Assembly: GCA_036873135.1 (NCBI GenBank)
Contig: JAPTYO010000007.1
Span: 25,278,763-25,342,762, forward strand
Source: Clarkia xantiana subsp. parviflora
Lineage: Eukaryota > Streptophyta > Magnoliopsida > Myrtales > Onagraceae
Reading direction: 5' to 3'
Length of the DNA: 64,000 nucleotides
Positions 50,701 to 60,516 of this stretch are shown in pieces. How positions within the stretch are numbered: the first letter of the stretch is position 1; each line of letters starts with the position of its first letter. A program made the translations under genes and the position numbers. The notes beneath the pieces were generated by a model that was given only the letters and a program-made list of their open reading frames with translations, was not told where the DNA came from and ran no database searches.

Positions 50701-51391
50701 TGCCAGAAATCAGTGAACCAACTATAAATAAAACAGTCTTATTTAATTATAGGTTAGGTTGCTAATCGCTGACTCACATTTAAATTTTTAATATTCGATG
50801 TTCCAACTATATCAAATTTGTTATATTTTCCGCTTTTTTCGACTGATTTTAGCGATAAAATTAATGTTTTAACTAATAAAAACATGTCATTTTTCACTTT
50901 TCCAAAATATTGTATTTGTTGCTCATACTTTAAAAAATATGTTTTGTTCCATCAATGTGGAAATTAACCAATTTGATAGTTAGGACACTTACTATCAACA
51001 TTACACAAGAACAATTTCAGAAAAAACACCCAGAAGGCTCAACGAAGAAAGGAGAAAACAAGAACCTTGTACTCGTCTGGGGTATCAAATCCAAGAACAA
51101 CATCTTCATACTTCCCTGTGAATGCGAAAATGGAGACAATACATGAAGAAGAAAACAAAATGGAAATAAAAAGTTTGTGTTTTTATTATCCCGGGTCTTA
51201 TTAAACTGACCATTCTTGTCGGGTAGAACCAAGGACATAACGGTGGCACCCCAGTTAGTTAGCTTCATGCTGACATTGCCTAGCTTGAGCTCGTAAACAC
51301 TGATCTCGTGAGCATCACTAGCTTCGGTGAAAAAACCATGGTGGGTGACCACCGCAAGAAGAACGAGGAGGAGTGTTGGGATTCTGTACAT
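47791..51391 (-). CDS. Secreted aldose-1-epimerase-like protein (galactose mutarotase family)
   Basis: Six exons: 51391-51211, 51115-51066, 49468-49345, 49252-49145, 48940-48686, 48167-47791; 364 residues. The N-terminus MYRIPTLLLVLLAVVTHHGF is a signal peptide, so the enzyme is expected in the secretory pathway or apoplast. Family motifs appear in order: YFGSIVGRVANRI (about 82-94), NMLHGG with the first catalytic His118, NLAHHMYWNLGGH with the second catalytic His197, and GLCLETQLFPDSLHNP with the catalytic Glu. These correspond to His104, His175 and Glu309 of E. coli GalM. The reaction is interconversion of alpha and beta anomers of hexoses. The start at 51391 is chosen because it is followed directly by the signal peptide; the frame extends upstream to another ATG. 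Intron 2 (about 1.6 kb) holds a TRIM element and two tandem duplications. Confidence 0.94.
49474..49836 (-). repeat. Tandem duplication (about 177-base unit) in epimerase intron 2
   Basis: The two copies share GAAGATAAAATCCAATGAAT, CAAACTACG, ATAGGGTCA(T/C)TGGTGGTC and CAAGAATACA in the same order. They differ at many sites, so the duplication is older than the other one in this intron. The first copy abuts exon 3. Confidence 0.7.
49906..50290 (-). mobile_element. TRIM (miniature LTR retrotransposon) in epimerase intron 2
   Basis: Two direct repeats, 49906-50037 and 50125-50290, both begin TGTTAAATTCCACGTTGGGC and end GTGGGATTATACTCA. On the minus strand TGGTATCAGAGCCC (50111-50124) directly follows the 5' LTR, the primer-binding site for initiator tRNA-Met. 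Only about 87 bases lie between the LTRs and there is no coding capacity, as expected of a TRIM. The left LTR has lost about 38 bases that the right one keeps. Flanking 5-mers do not match. Confidence 0.88.
50333..50732 (-). repeat. Nearly identical tandem duplication (about 200-base unit) in epimerase intron 2
   Basis: Copy 1 (50333-50531) and copy 2 (50532-50732) differ at only a handful of positions by eye (for example TACCCCTGAT/TACCCTTGAT and AACGTTTGC/AACAACTGC). This points to a recent event. Confidence 0.85.
50755..50995. repeat. Dispersed inverted-end repeat in epimerase intron 2
   Basis: TTGCTAATCGCTGACTCACA at the left and AGGACACTTACTATCAACAT at the right are the degenerate ends of the family seen in both PKS intron 1 sequences. 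The interior shares TTGTTGCTCATACTTTAA with it. Non-coding. Confidence 0.45.
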
Positions 51392-51648
51392 GTTTTTCTT
51401 ATTTTGATTGACAGGAATGAAAGAAAAGCTTCGGGGAAGGGAAGGTGAATATATAAGACGAAGAAGAAGAAGAAGGATTGAAGGAGAAGATGAGGGTAAG
51501 GTCAACCACCTTAAAGGGCGCGGGTTAAAAATGGTATGGCCTTATTATAGGATAGCCAGGGGCTTGCTTCATTTGGGAGTGGTGGAAATAAAAAAATAAT
51601 AATAAAAAAAAGGGTAGGACTTAGTAGGTGAAAATTTCATTGATCTTA

Positions 51649-52297
51649 GGGAATATAACCTAAAAACTGTCCTAATTTTGACTCATGTGTCAGTTTGGTG
51701 TCTGAGGTTGAAATTCAATGTCCAAATTTTCATATGTGTTGCTTTTTGATGTCTCCGTTAAATTTTTGGGTTAAGTTGAACGGAATTTGGTCACGTGAGT
51801 GGTCAATTTTTAAAATTCCAAAAATACCCCTGACCATAATTAGGGTTCCGGCCGATTCTGGCCAAACCACCCCTATTTCGGCCGATTACGGTCAAACCCA
51901 CCCCGATTCCAGCCTATTGCGGCCAAACCCACCCTGATTCCGGCCAAACCCATCCCGATTCCGGCCGATTACGGCCAATTCCGGCCGATTTTGGCCGATT
52001 TAGGGTTAAGTAGATCTTATTTAGGATTTAGGGTTTCCGGCCAATTTCAGCAGATTCCGACCGATTGGAGGTAGGTGGCTGGAGGTGGGTGGCCGGAGTC
52101 GGGGTGGGTGGCCGAAATCTAAGGCTTTAAAAAAAGGCAAAATAGTCTTTTCAACTTAATATGTTAAACTTAACCCAAAAAATTAACAGAAAACCAAATA
52201 GGCACAAAACTGAAAATTGAAACACCAAATCAGTTTAAAATTGAGACACCAAACTGACACTCGAGTAAAAATTGAGACACTTTGTAGTTCTATTCCC
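51649..52297. mobile_element. Mutator-like non-autonomous element with perfect 9-bp TSD (E7)
   Basis: Flanked on both sides by TTGATCTTA (51640-51648 and 52298-52306). The ends GGGAATATAACC and GTTCTATTCCC, the CATGTGTCAGTTTGGTGTCT block and the GC-rich CCGGCCGATTACGGCC core place it in the same subfamily as E2. It lies about 260 bases upstream of the epimerase start, in that gene's promoter region. There is no transposase. Confidence 0.88.
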
Positions 52298-52487
52298 TTG
52301 ATCTTATGCAGATTGCAGAAATAGAGATTTATGATTTGTTTATTTATAACCATTAATTAATTAGCTAGTTGTTTTTAATTGAAAAAACAAAAATAAAAAA
52401 ACTAGATCTAAACTTATCTTAAAATTCGGAAAACTTTTATATTTGATTAGACCGATGATATCCACATTTTTCTGGAAAAATCACTGA

Positions 52488-53285
52488 GAGCATTTCCAAT
52501 GGCAAAAAACATTTTGATGGACATTTGCAGCCACATCAGCGCCACATAAGCTATATGTCATAAAAGAGAGAGAAAAATGTAATTTGTCCAAAGTACTCAC
52601 AATGGGCAAAACCCATTTTGGAAACATTAGACAAGCCATTTTGGATATATATGGTGTTTATATAATATAAATAAATATATGTATTTACTTAAAATTTATT
52701 TTTTAATTATTTAATCATATTATCATACATACAAATCAATGTTTTATTTAAATAATTATCTATAAAATATATAAAAAAATAAATAATTTAAATCATTAAC
52801 AATATTAAAAAAAATAGAAAAAATTTCATTGTATTAAGTGTTATATTAATAATAAAGCTACATCATTAATCACTCATAATATATTTTTTTTTGCCAATCA
52901 CTTATATTAGACTTAAACGGAATTAGCACAAGTATTATGAAATTTCCAAATATATTTAAGAAATATAATATTCTAACAAAAATTCTAGTTAATTACTAAC
53001 TTGTTTTTTATGGAAAAAAATACTAACTTTTTTTTGGCCAAAGTAGTTAATATAACGGCTAAAAATCGGCTACTTATATGTTGAAGATAAATGTTATTAT
53101 TTGTTTTGTAAGTTTTTATTTGTATTAAAAATGAATATATTAAGTAATTATCTTGGAAACACAAATGTCCTTAGGACAACTTAGAGGAAAGAGGAAAAAA
53201 ATGTGGAGGGACAATTAGTGGTGAAGACAAATTTTGTCCTAACCTCTCACAAATGTCCTAGCAAATTTGCCCATTGAAAGTGCTC
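52488..53285. mobile_element. Harbinger/Tourist-like non-autonomous element
   Basis: Ends GAGCATTTCCAATGG and CCATTGAAAGTGCTC are inverted repeats of the Tourist type. Internally, CCACATCAGCGCCACATAAG and CACAATGGGCAAAACCCATT are frequent in such MITEs. A matching 3-bp duplication could not be confirmed (TGA on the left, TAC on the right). The interior is very AT-rich. Confidence 0.6.
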
Positions 53286-53348
53286 TACCCATATTTTGGT
53301 CATTAAACTAACATTAAATATAAAAAGTTTAATAATTTCTCAATAAAA

Positions 53349-53418
53349 GACATTGTAGTGTAGTGGTTAGTATTCATGTCTATTACCTAGATGACTTGGG
53401 TTCGATTCTTGGTAGTAT
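53349..53418 (+). pseudogene. tRNA-Asp-like pseudogene or SINE head
   Basis: GTAGTGTAGTGGTTAGTAT resembles the D-arm/A-box of plant tRNA-Asp and GGGTTCGATTCTTGG a T-arm/B-box. The anticodon arm has 19 instead of 17 nucleotides and a mismatch, the GTC anticodon is not in a proper loop, and the acceptor stem does not close. A functional tRNA is unlikely. Confidence 0.5.
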
Positions 53419-53420
53419 TA

Positions 53421-54361
53421 CTATTTTAGTGAATTAATTTCAAAAATGGGTAAATAATGCTAATTAATTGTGGCGCATCTCCAACTCGTTTTCCCTTATT
53501 TTTGTATTTGACTTCCAAAATATGGGTATTTCAGTGATTTTTCCCGTTTTTCTACCTAGGTTGGTTGAACATTTGTTAAAATTAAAATGAGGCATGTTGC
53601 AGGGGGAAGTAAGTATAATCTCGCTAAAAACACTACATTTGTGATACTCGGACTCGAAGAAGTTGCGGATGCAGTTTTATAAATTTTTTTAACAAAAAAA
53701 ATTACATTTTAATTATTATTTTATTTTCCGCAAGGTCCTAACTCCTAAGGGTGGTTATTAGGATGACAATAAACGTAATATATTTCTTTCACACATAGAT
53801 TAATTTCACTCGCGTTAGATTGTAGCATCTTCGCTTTACATGTAAACTAATCTCATTCACATCGTAAGGTCATGAATATTTTTTTCATTCTAAAGATCTC
53901 AGCATGGATAAGTATATGTTTTATAACGCAATATATATCGTGCTTGTTTTATGACGTAAAAAAAAAGCAATATAACGCAATATATATCGTATATGTTTTA
54001 TAACGCAAAAATGACTCGATAATCATAGAAAGTTGTATTTTGAATTCATCAAAAATAGGAGTAATATTCAAAAGAAGAAAGTTTAAGGATAGTTTTACAT
54101 TTTTCCAAAGAAAATAAGAAAATCGCTTTTCGCAGGCAGGCTCGTCCACTCCAGCAGCGCGGATCTCTGAATCAAATGCCCAGCTTCCACCACTGATCAG
54201 AGCTGGCTCAGCCGCTCAGGCAATCGGAACCTTAACCTCTCTCCTCCGTCAACCATCTCCTTTCTCCGCAAAACCTCACCAGCAGTGGCGGCGGTGCTGT
54301 GTCCGTCACCACTTGGCTGGCGCTGACTAATTCCATCCCCTCGGCGCCCTAATTCCCCAAA
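53421..54361. other. Upstream region of the 54362 gene
   Basis: About 0.9 kb. The left part is AT-rich. A 66-base direct repeat (ATATAACGCAATATATATCG and GTTTTATAACGCAA, about 53919-54010) is present. From about 54130 the sequence turns C/T-rich and GC-richer, consistent with a 5' leader. No clear TATA box was identified. Confidence 0.45.
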
Positions 54362-56383
54362 ATGACCATCGGAAGCTTCCACCTCCTCACAATCGCGGCC
54401 TTCATCGCCGCCATCCTGCCGATCGCAGCCATCTCATCCCCAATTCTGGGCCTCGACACCTTCCTGACGCATCAGTACCGCCGGGATCCACAAGCCACCA
54501 ACGACTCCTTCCTCTCCATCCCCTCCTCCGCCAAATCCTCACTATCTTTTTTCTCCCACCTGCCGTCGTTGGTTCCTTCTCTTCTATCCCTCAGCCTCTC
54601 CGTCTCCGTCCACGTCCGTCTAGTCGGCCCAAGCTTCCCATCGGGCTCCGCCGCGCTCCTCAACTCATTCATCGCCGCCTCCGAACCGTCCAATCACTTC
54701 CACGTCATCTCCCCATTCCCGGACCAGTCCCACCGTCTCTCCCTGAAGCACAACCTCCATCTCGACGTCTCCCACGCGCCGTCGCTCGCCTCCACCCTCT
54801 CCGATGCTCTCAAGGCCGAGATCGCCAAAACCACGACGTCACTCCGGTCCTCACTCCTCTCCGTGCCGCACACTGTCATCGACGACATCATCAAGCATGA
54901 CTTCGAGAAGGAAAAACCAGTCGAAGGCGTATTCATATACTTCCTCGATCTGGGGTCTCAAGCCAAGCCGTACGCGTACAGCTACGCGCCGGGGGATCCA
55001 TCCCCAGGCTACACGAAGTGCTTGGGGAGCGTCTGGACTGGTAAGGACCGATACTTGTGGATCGATCTAGCTGCGGGCCCTGTTGATTATGGTCCTTCAA
55101 TCTCCGGCGATGGAGTTCTTCCCCAAGGCGAATTCCACCCATTTGCAGCCTTGCACGGCCGACCTAAGTCCCAAAAAGCGCTCCTCTCAGACCTTGCATC
55201 TGTCGTCTGGAGCGCCTACCAGGTACAGATTGTGCCCCCTTTGAGAATCCCTGTCCCATTTGAAAATTCATTGATTGTTCAGTTGATCCATGTTTACACT
55301 GGTGAGAAAGAGGATTTGGTTGGTCTGGAATGGAAGAACATTGAGAGAACTTTCATGGATGAGGTTAATGATGGTGCATTGCTGTTAAGTGATCAATCTC
55401 TGAGGTTCAAGACATACTCTGTGAACTTCAAGGACTGTGCAATCTGCTCTTTCGCCATTTCAAAGTCGATTAATTCCTACACATCACGATACTTGTTTGA
55501 GAACTATACACTTATTGTGAGTGAGTACTTGGACTCGAAGCGATTGCATCAAATATTGTCAGACTCTGCCCAGGACTTAAGAGGGTCTATCGGATTCCCT
55601 GAGGAGGACTTTGGTCGGGTTCTTCCCGTTTATGTGTTTGATTTAGACTACAATAACGTCTTGTTCCTCGACAGATACCACCAGACAGTTTCTTTTAAAG
55701 ACATGGTGATTGCTATCCGGACAAAGAACACACAGTATGTGAGCGACTATAGCTGCAACAGCCGCCCTGTCTTTACTCAGACCCGGGAGCTCGAACGCCC
55801 TCTAGTGGGTTCGATTTTGCAAAGCATGTGGGGTGTTGCTCCAACCCATCTCTCATGGAGTCCAACACACAACGACACGATAGTGGACTACTCTTGGAGT
55901 ATTGGAAACACCCCGTTTGGTCCTTTCTCAGAGATTTCAACCTTGTCCTTTGTCCAGAAAGATGCTGCACGAAGGAACGTTCTTGTAACTTCCTTAAATT
56001 ACAGCATAACAAGTGTTCTCGATGTTCTTCAATCTGTTTCTGCGCATGGAGGGGACAGGAAGCTTCTGAAACGAAACCAACAAGCCGAGTTCATACAGAG
56101 GCTTAACTTGTTCAAGTACAAGCTGGAAAAGGCTATTTATGCATTGTCTCATTACGACTTTGAATTGGCTTTGTACTATTTGAGGTCGTCGGATCATGAC
56201 CTGTACGGGATCCATTCTCTTGTGTACCTTGCATCGAAAGAATTGGAGGCATCTCTTGTTTGTTTCAAGGATCCGCCAATTCCGTGGATTACGGTTTCTA
56301 GATATGCAGCGTGTGTTGTTGCCTTTCTTTATATCTACAGGAGCCGGGAAAGGCTGTTTCGGAACAAGAGGAAGCAGTTTTGA
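54362..56383 (+). CDS. Type I membrane protein of unknown function, At3g28720-like, with ER-retrieval signal
   Basis: Intronless frame of 673 residues. The N-terminus SFHLLTIAAFIAAILPIAAI is a signal peptide or anchor. A large luminal part has no catalytic motif I recognise but contains candidate N-glycosylation sites (for example NDS, NYT, NDT, NYS). A single C-terminal membrane span, about TVSRYAACVVAFLYIY, is followed by a short basic tail ending KRKQF. Lysines at -3 and -5 make a KxKxx COPI retrieval signal, so residence in the ER or early Golgi is predicted. Conserved blocks include WIDLAAGPVDYGP and DYSWSIGNTPFGPFS. From memory the Arabidopsis relative is At3g28720, annotated only as a transmembrane protein. 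Function is unknown; topology and location are inference. Confidence 0.88.
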   Translation: MTIGSFHLLTIAAFIAAILPIAAISSPILGLDTFLTHQYRRDPQATNDSFLSIPSSAKSSLSFFSHLPSLVPSLLSLSLSVSVHVRLVGPSFPSGSAALLNSFIAASEPSNHFHVISPFPDQSHRLSLKHNLHLDVSHAPSLASTLSDALKAEIAKTTTSLRSSLLSVPHTVIDDIIKHDFEKEKPVEGVFIYFLDLGSQAKPYAYSYAPGDPSPGYTKCLGSVWTGKDRYLWIDLAAGPVDYGPSISGDGVLPQGEFHPFAALHGRPKSQKALLSDLASVVWSAYQVQIVPPLRIPVPFENSLIVQLIHVYTGEKEDLVGLEWKNIERTFMDEVNDGALLLSDQSLRFKTYSVNFKDCAICSFAISKSINSYTSRYLFENYTLIVSEYLDSKRLHQILSDSAQDLRGSIGFPEEDFGRVLPVYVFDLDYNNVLFLDRYHQTVSFKDMVIAIRTKNTQYVSDYSCNSRPVFTQTRELERPLVGSILQSMWGVAPTHLSWSPTHNDTIVDYSWSIGNTPFGPFSEISTLSFVQKDAARRNVLVTSLNYSITSVLDVLQSVSAHGGDRKLLKRNQQAEFIQRLNLFKYKLEKAIYALSHYDFELALYYLRSSDHDLYGIHSLVYLASKELEASLVCFKDPPIPWITVSRYAACVVAFLYIYRSRERLFRNKRKQF

Positions 56384-57726
56384 AGGAGGATGAATCCGAG
56401 GTATGTATAACTTTACAAAGGAGTAGGATACTTTTGCTTGAAGCAAAAGGAAAGTCACACAAACTCGTTAGAAATCAACTCTTCTTGTGTTTCCAGTTTA
56501 TCTATCTTTTTGACATTGTTTTTGGGTTTATAAAATGGAATAGATGATGAGTCTTGCATTTCTGCTTTGTTCAGTATAATTGCGCTATGGTTTCGGGTTT
56601 AGCTAACTGGTATTCAGCCGTATACTGGTTTAGACTGAAGAGAGGGTTTTGGTTCTGCTAACTACTCAGAACAGTAAAAAAATTGACAAAAGATTGATGA
56701 TGTGGTAAAATTAAATCTTGATTGTGAAATGGATTACCACTTGAGGGTTCACTTTTATTATTCTGCTGTAGAACTTCACTGCAACTCATGGAGGTTTTGC
56801 TCAAGTACTACTGGCTTGAAACAATGTGAATTCATTGGCTTGGCTTAAATGATCAGACGTGTATGATTGTAAATGAACTTACTGGGACGAATAAAGTTCG
56901 AATGTAGCTAGAGATGTTTTCTTGGATAGAATTTTAACCCATTTTATAAAGCGTGTTGCAAACCTAAAAGTAGTATGAAATATAGACTATGTTACTATTT
57001 GGTGGATTTTTTTTCCTGATTCGATCTGACGTATCAAATATGTTGCTTTCCGCATTTTCGTCTTCAAATTGTCGGAATAAAAACAAATTTTTTAAGAATA
57101 AGATAAGCATAAAACATGAATTTGATATTTCGAAAAAGTGGAAAGCAATGTGTTTTTTTTTTTTGCCAAAACACGTTTTTGTTGGTTAAAAATAGCAATT
57201 TTAACGATAAAATCAGACGGAAAAGTGAAAAGAAAAAGATCTAATACTTTAATTAAAGAAAACTGAGATACCAATTTGCAAAATAGTTTATATTTCATGC
57301 TGGCGTTTTTAATTTGAATATATATATGCTCTCAACCTAAAATTGTACAAATAATTAGTTTTAAAAAAATGAACTTTGGAGTACAGTTAACAAAATTAAG
57401 TTATATCTTGGTTCACAAGGTATCCATCCTATCCACATCATAGAGAAAATATCGTGTAGGTAATGGAAAAATCTTCATATTAGCATTTTACATTCTAAAT
57501 ATGTAGTAAATACGGATTACGTTGGTTAGCAGATGAATTAAGATGTATTTAATCAGTGTATTGTATATGTATAGTATATAGATTAGCTTGGCACACAAGA
57601 CACGTAGTATTATAATATACTGTTTCTTTTTAGTTGCCATTCATGGAACAACAGTCGTCCCTGTAAAGATATCAACAAGTTGACCAAAAACAAGCCACTC
57701 ACTCACTCACTCCCACATTCATTTTT
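56384..57726. other. Spacer between convergent 54362 gene and pectate lyase
   Basis: The left part is the likely 3' UTR of the membrane-protein gene. About 56985-57300 is a copy, in reverse orientation, of the dispersed repeat found in both PKS intron 1 sequences (shared TTTTCACTTTTCCG, ATCGTTAAAAT and AAACATGAATTTGATA-like blocks read on the minus strand). No gene was found. Confidence 0.5.
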
Positions 57727-59243
57727 CTAACACTTCTGGTTAGGCTTACAGTTGAGCGCACCAGAGTGACGAGTCATTCTAGTGACAAAGCTTCCAGGCT
57801 TAGCCTTAATCAAGTCCTTGCCATACTTATTCTTGTTAAACGCCGGTCCCGACTCAACGAAAAACGCGCCATTCATCATCAAATCTCCCTGCGATTTCCA
57901 CGTCCAGCTCTTCCATTTACTCTCGTCGGCGTGCCTGTGAGTAATCTCCTTAGTGGCCGCATTTGGCGGAGCGATAAATCGGTTTCCCTGGCTAATAACG
58001 GTCGGGGCCGAGCTTCCTCCGATAGCGTACATTAGCCAGTGAGTGTAATCGTTGTTCACGACGTGGAAGAATCCCCACCGGCACCTCGGCATTCTCTGAA
58101 CGAGCCCTCGTCCGAAATGGTTAAACGCGACGGTAATTTGCATGTTCTTATCCTCGGAGTGAGAATCGCTCGCTCCGAAAAGCATAACATCGTTGTGGTG
58201 AGTGAAATGACTGTTGGAGATTGTGATGGCGGTGGACCCCATGATGGCATCGATCAACCCGTCAGAACAGTAGGACATCGACACGTGGTCGATCCATACG
58301 TTGGACGAGCTGTAGATCGAGATACCGTCACCGTCAGCTTTGGTTCGGGTTCCGATATGTTTCGCACTGTCTCGGATCTCGCCGCCTTCGGTCGGGATAA
58401 TGTCGTGGATGCGGAGGTTGTGAATGATGACGTTTTTTACGAATTGGATGCTGATACCCGCGCCATACGCGATATGGACGCTGGCCCCACGGCCGTCGAT
58501 GGTTTTGTTGCTATTCACGAGAAGTTCTTGCTCGAGGGTTATGATCATGCTCTTGGCGAAGATGATCCAGAGAGGCTCGTCACGTGTGACGGCGTAGCGG
58601 AGGGTTCCGCGTTTAGGGTTTACAACGTCGGAATCGGTCGGATCAGTGACTACGTAGATCTTGCCGGCTTTTCCTCCGGTAGTTTTGCGGCCGAACCCTT
58701 TAGCACACGTAGCCAGTGTCTTCCGGTTCTTTTCCCAATCGCTTTTGCACCTCCAGCACCGGTCGATCGGGTTTGTGGCCTCGCAGGGACCGGTGGCCTT
58801 CTTGAGCGATCTCCTAGTACTGTTGAACCGGTCGACGAACCTAAACGATGTTGAAGTACAAAGATTATACCAGACACTCACTTATCATCTTAACGTTTTA
58901 AGACAGTTGGTAAAATATTTAATCTAAAATTTTTTTAAAAAAAAAATACCACAAAATGTGAATAATTTTCTTTGCTTGTCCAACAAGAAAACCCACTACA
59001 AGAAATTTTCTCGAAAAAATTCGTGATTTTCTCGAAGAAAAGCGATATTTACCTATTAACGACCAAGTTGAAGTCGTCGGTGACTTCTTCGGGATCGGGG
59101 ACATAGGCCTCGAGAGCGGCGGCCTTGGCCTCTGCAGCTCGCTGCTTCAAGAAGTCATCGAACACGATATTGGCGGTTAGAGTCGGGACCAGAGCAGCCA
59201 AGAACAAGGCAATGCAGCAGAATACGAAGCTTGTCGGCTTCAT
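57727..59243 (-). CDS. Pectate lyase (polysaccharide lyase family 1)
   Basis: Two exons, 59243-59053 and 58840-57727, joined through an arginine codon; 434 residues. Residues 1-24 ([20 protein letters not shown]...) form a signal peptide, so the protein is secreted to the cell wall. A plant-type N-terminal segment precedes the beta-helix core. Core motifs are [34 protein letters not shown] and [20 protein letters not shown] (calcium-binding aspartates), [12 protein letters not shown], and [19 protein letters not shown] with the catalytic arginine region. The C-terminus ends with paired cysteines ([10 protein letters not shown]). The enzyme cleaves de-esterified homogalacturonan by calcium-dependent beta-elimination. 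All catalytic motifs are intact. The exon count is low for plant family members. An antisense frame of 271 codons (58039-58854) is a composition shadow. Confidence 0.95.
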
Positions 59244-60345
59244 TTTCGGTCAAAGTGTGTAACTTATTGGCCAAGCAAGCAACAATAAGTGGTGGAGTAA
59301 GAAGGAGGAAAGAAAGCCGATTTGGAACAAAGACGTCAGCAGTGGCAAAGGGATTGCCAAGTACTAACGAATTGAACCAAATGGAGGCTTTCAATGAGCT
59401 CCCCACTCTTTATTGATTATTGTTGCTCAACTATTGCTTGGAGAAGATGATGGTAATGACATCCTTTATATATTCCCTTCATTTGCTAACAATAGCTAGC
59501 ATTTCCACTTTCCGTGGTGTTTCTGTTTCTCCATTCCCCATTTTTAGACTAAATAGTTTCAGGTGGATGGAATACACCATTTAATTACCTTCCTATCTAA
59601 GGGTTGGTTGACTCAATAAAGTTACCAGCAATAGCAATATTTTGAAAACCGGACAGGTGGTCGGAGGATCTGGAACTTGCCACACAAGCGGTCCGACTCT
59701 AGTAAAATAAAATAGTAGATTGGTAAGAATTGAGTTTGATTGTTGAGAATCGGGTTTGACATGATTGGATCGGTGTCAGTTCAACTATAATTATAAAAAT
59801 TGGACTGTGCTGCATGTGTGTTTATAAAGGAAGATTGGGTTGGACTTTGGACTTGGACTTTTTTTTTTTTTTTTTTTCTGGAACCGGTCGGACATGATTG
59901 AAGTGGGTCGGATAGGGACCGAGTCACCGAACACCTTGTCGGTTCAAGGTTTGATCTAGTTTTCAAAAAATTGGTTATGAAATACTCATTTTTATTTTAA
60001 AAGTGTTTGTGTCGAAATTATTATATAGAGTAAGTCCATTAGGATGGGCGCGGGCGAACTCAGAGTGGTTTTTCTAATAAAATAAAACACGCCTATAATA
60101 AGTTCTTGGATTTTTATACAATACATAAATATATGAAAACACATGTTATAAATAAATATGTATATATATAAAAAATATGTTCAGTTTTGAAACCAATTAA
60201 CACATTTGTCTTTTTTTTTTTTAATACCTAAATCATATACAATGTTTACACCATTAAAATAAGTACACATGAAGTTATTTATATCATAATTTTACATTGA
60301 TTGTACATAATAAATTATCGTACAATATGTTCACATTAATGATTT

Positions 60346-60516
60346 GACTTCAGCTAAAATAAACTCGAGTATTTTTCAACTCGATTTCTCAACATCAGAT
60401 TATGCATGTGTAAGAAATGTTTTTTTATCTATTCTGAATTCTGATTGATTCTCTCTCATGATCTTACGGTTGAGAAATCGAGTTGAAATAAAGTAGAGTT
60501 TATTTTAGCCACCCCC
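60346..60516. mobile_element. Small MITE with 9-bp target duplication
   Basis: A 171-base element with inverted ends (CAGCTAAAATAAACTC near the left, GAGTTTATTTTAGCC near the right) and inner arms CAACTCGATTTCTCAAC / GTTGAGAAATCGAGTTG. TAATGATTT occurs directly on both sides (60337-60345 and 60517-60525). A 9-bp duplication suggests Mutator-type mobilisation. Confidence 0.75.

Noticed and set aside
53349..53418. Functional tRNA-Asp gene
   Set aside because: Anticodon arm is two nucleotides too long with a mismatch, and the acceptor stem does not pair; retained only as a tRNA-like pseudogene/SINE head.
58039..58854. 271-residue plus-strand ORF opposite the pectate lyase
   Set aside because: It lies fully antisense to the well-supported pectate lyase exon and has low-complexity Val/Asp/Arg composition with no recognisable domain; a shadow of codon bias.
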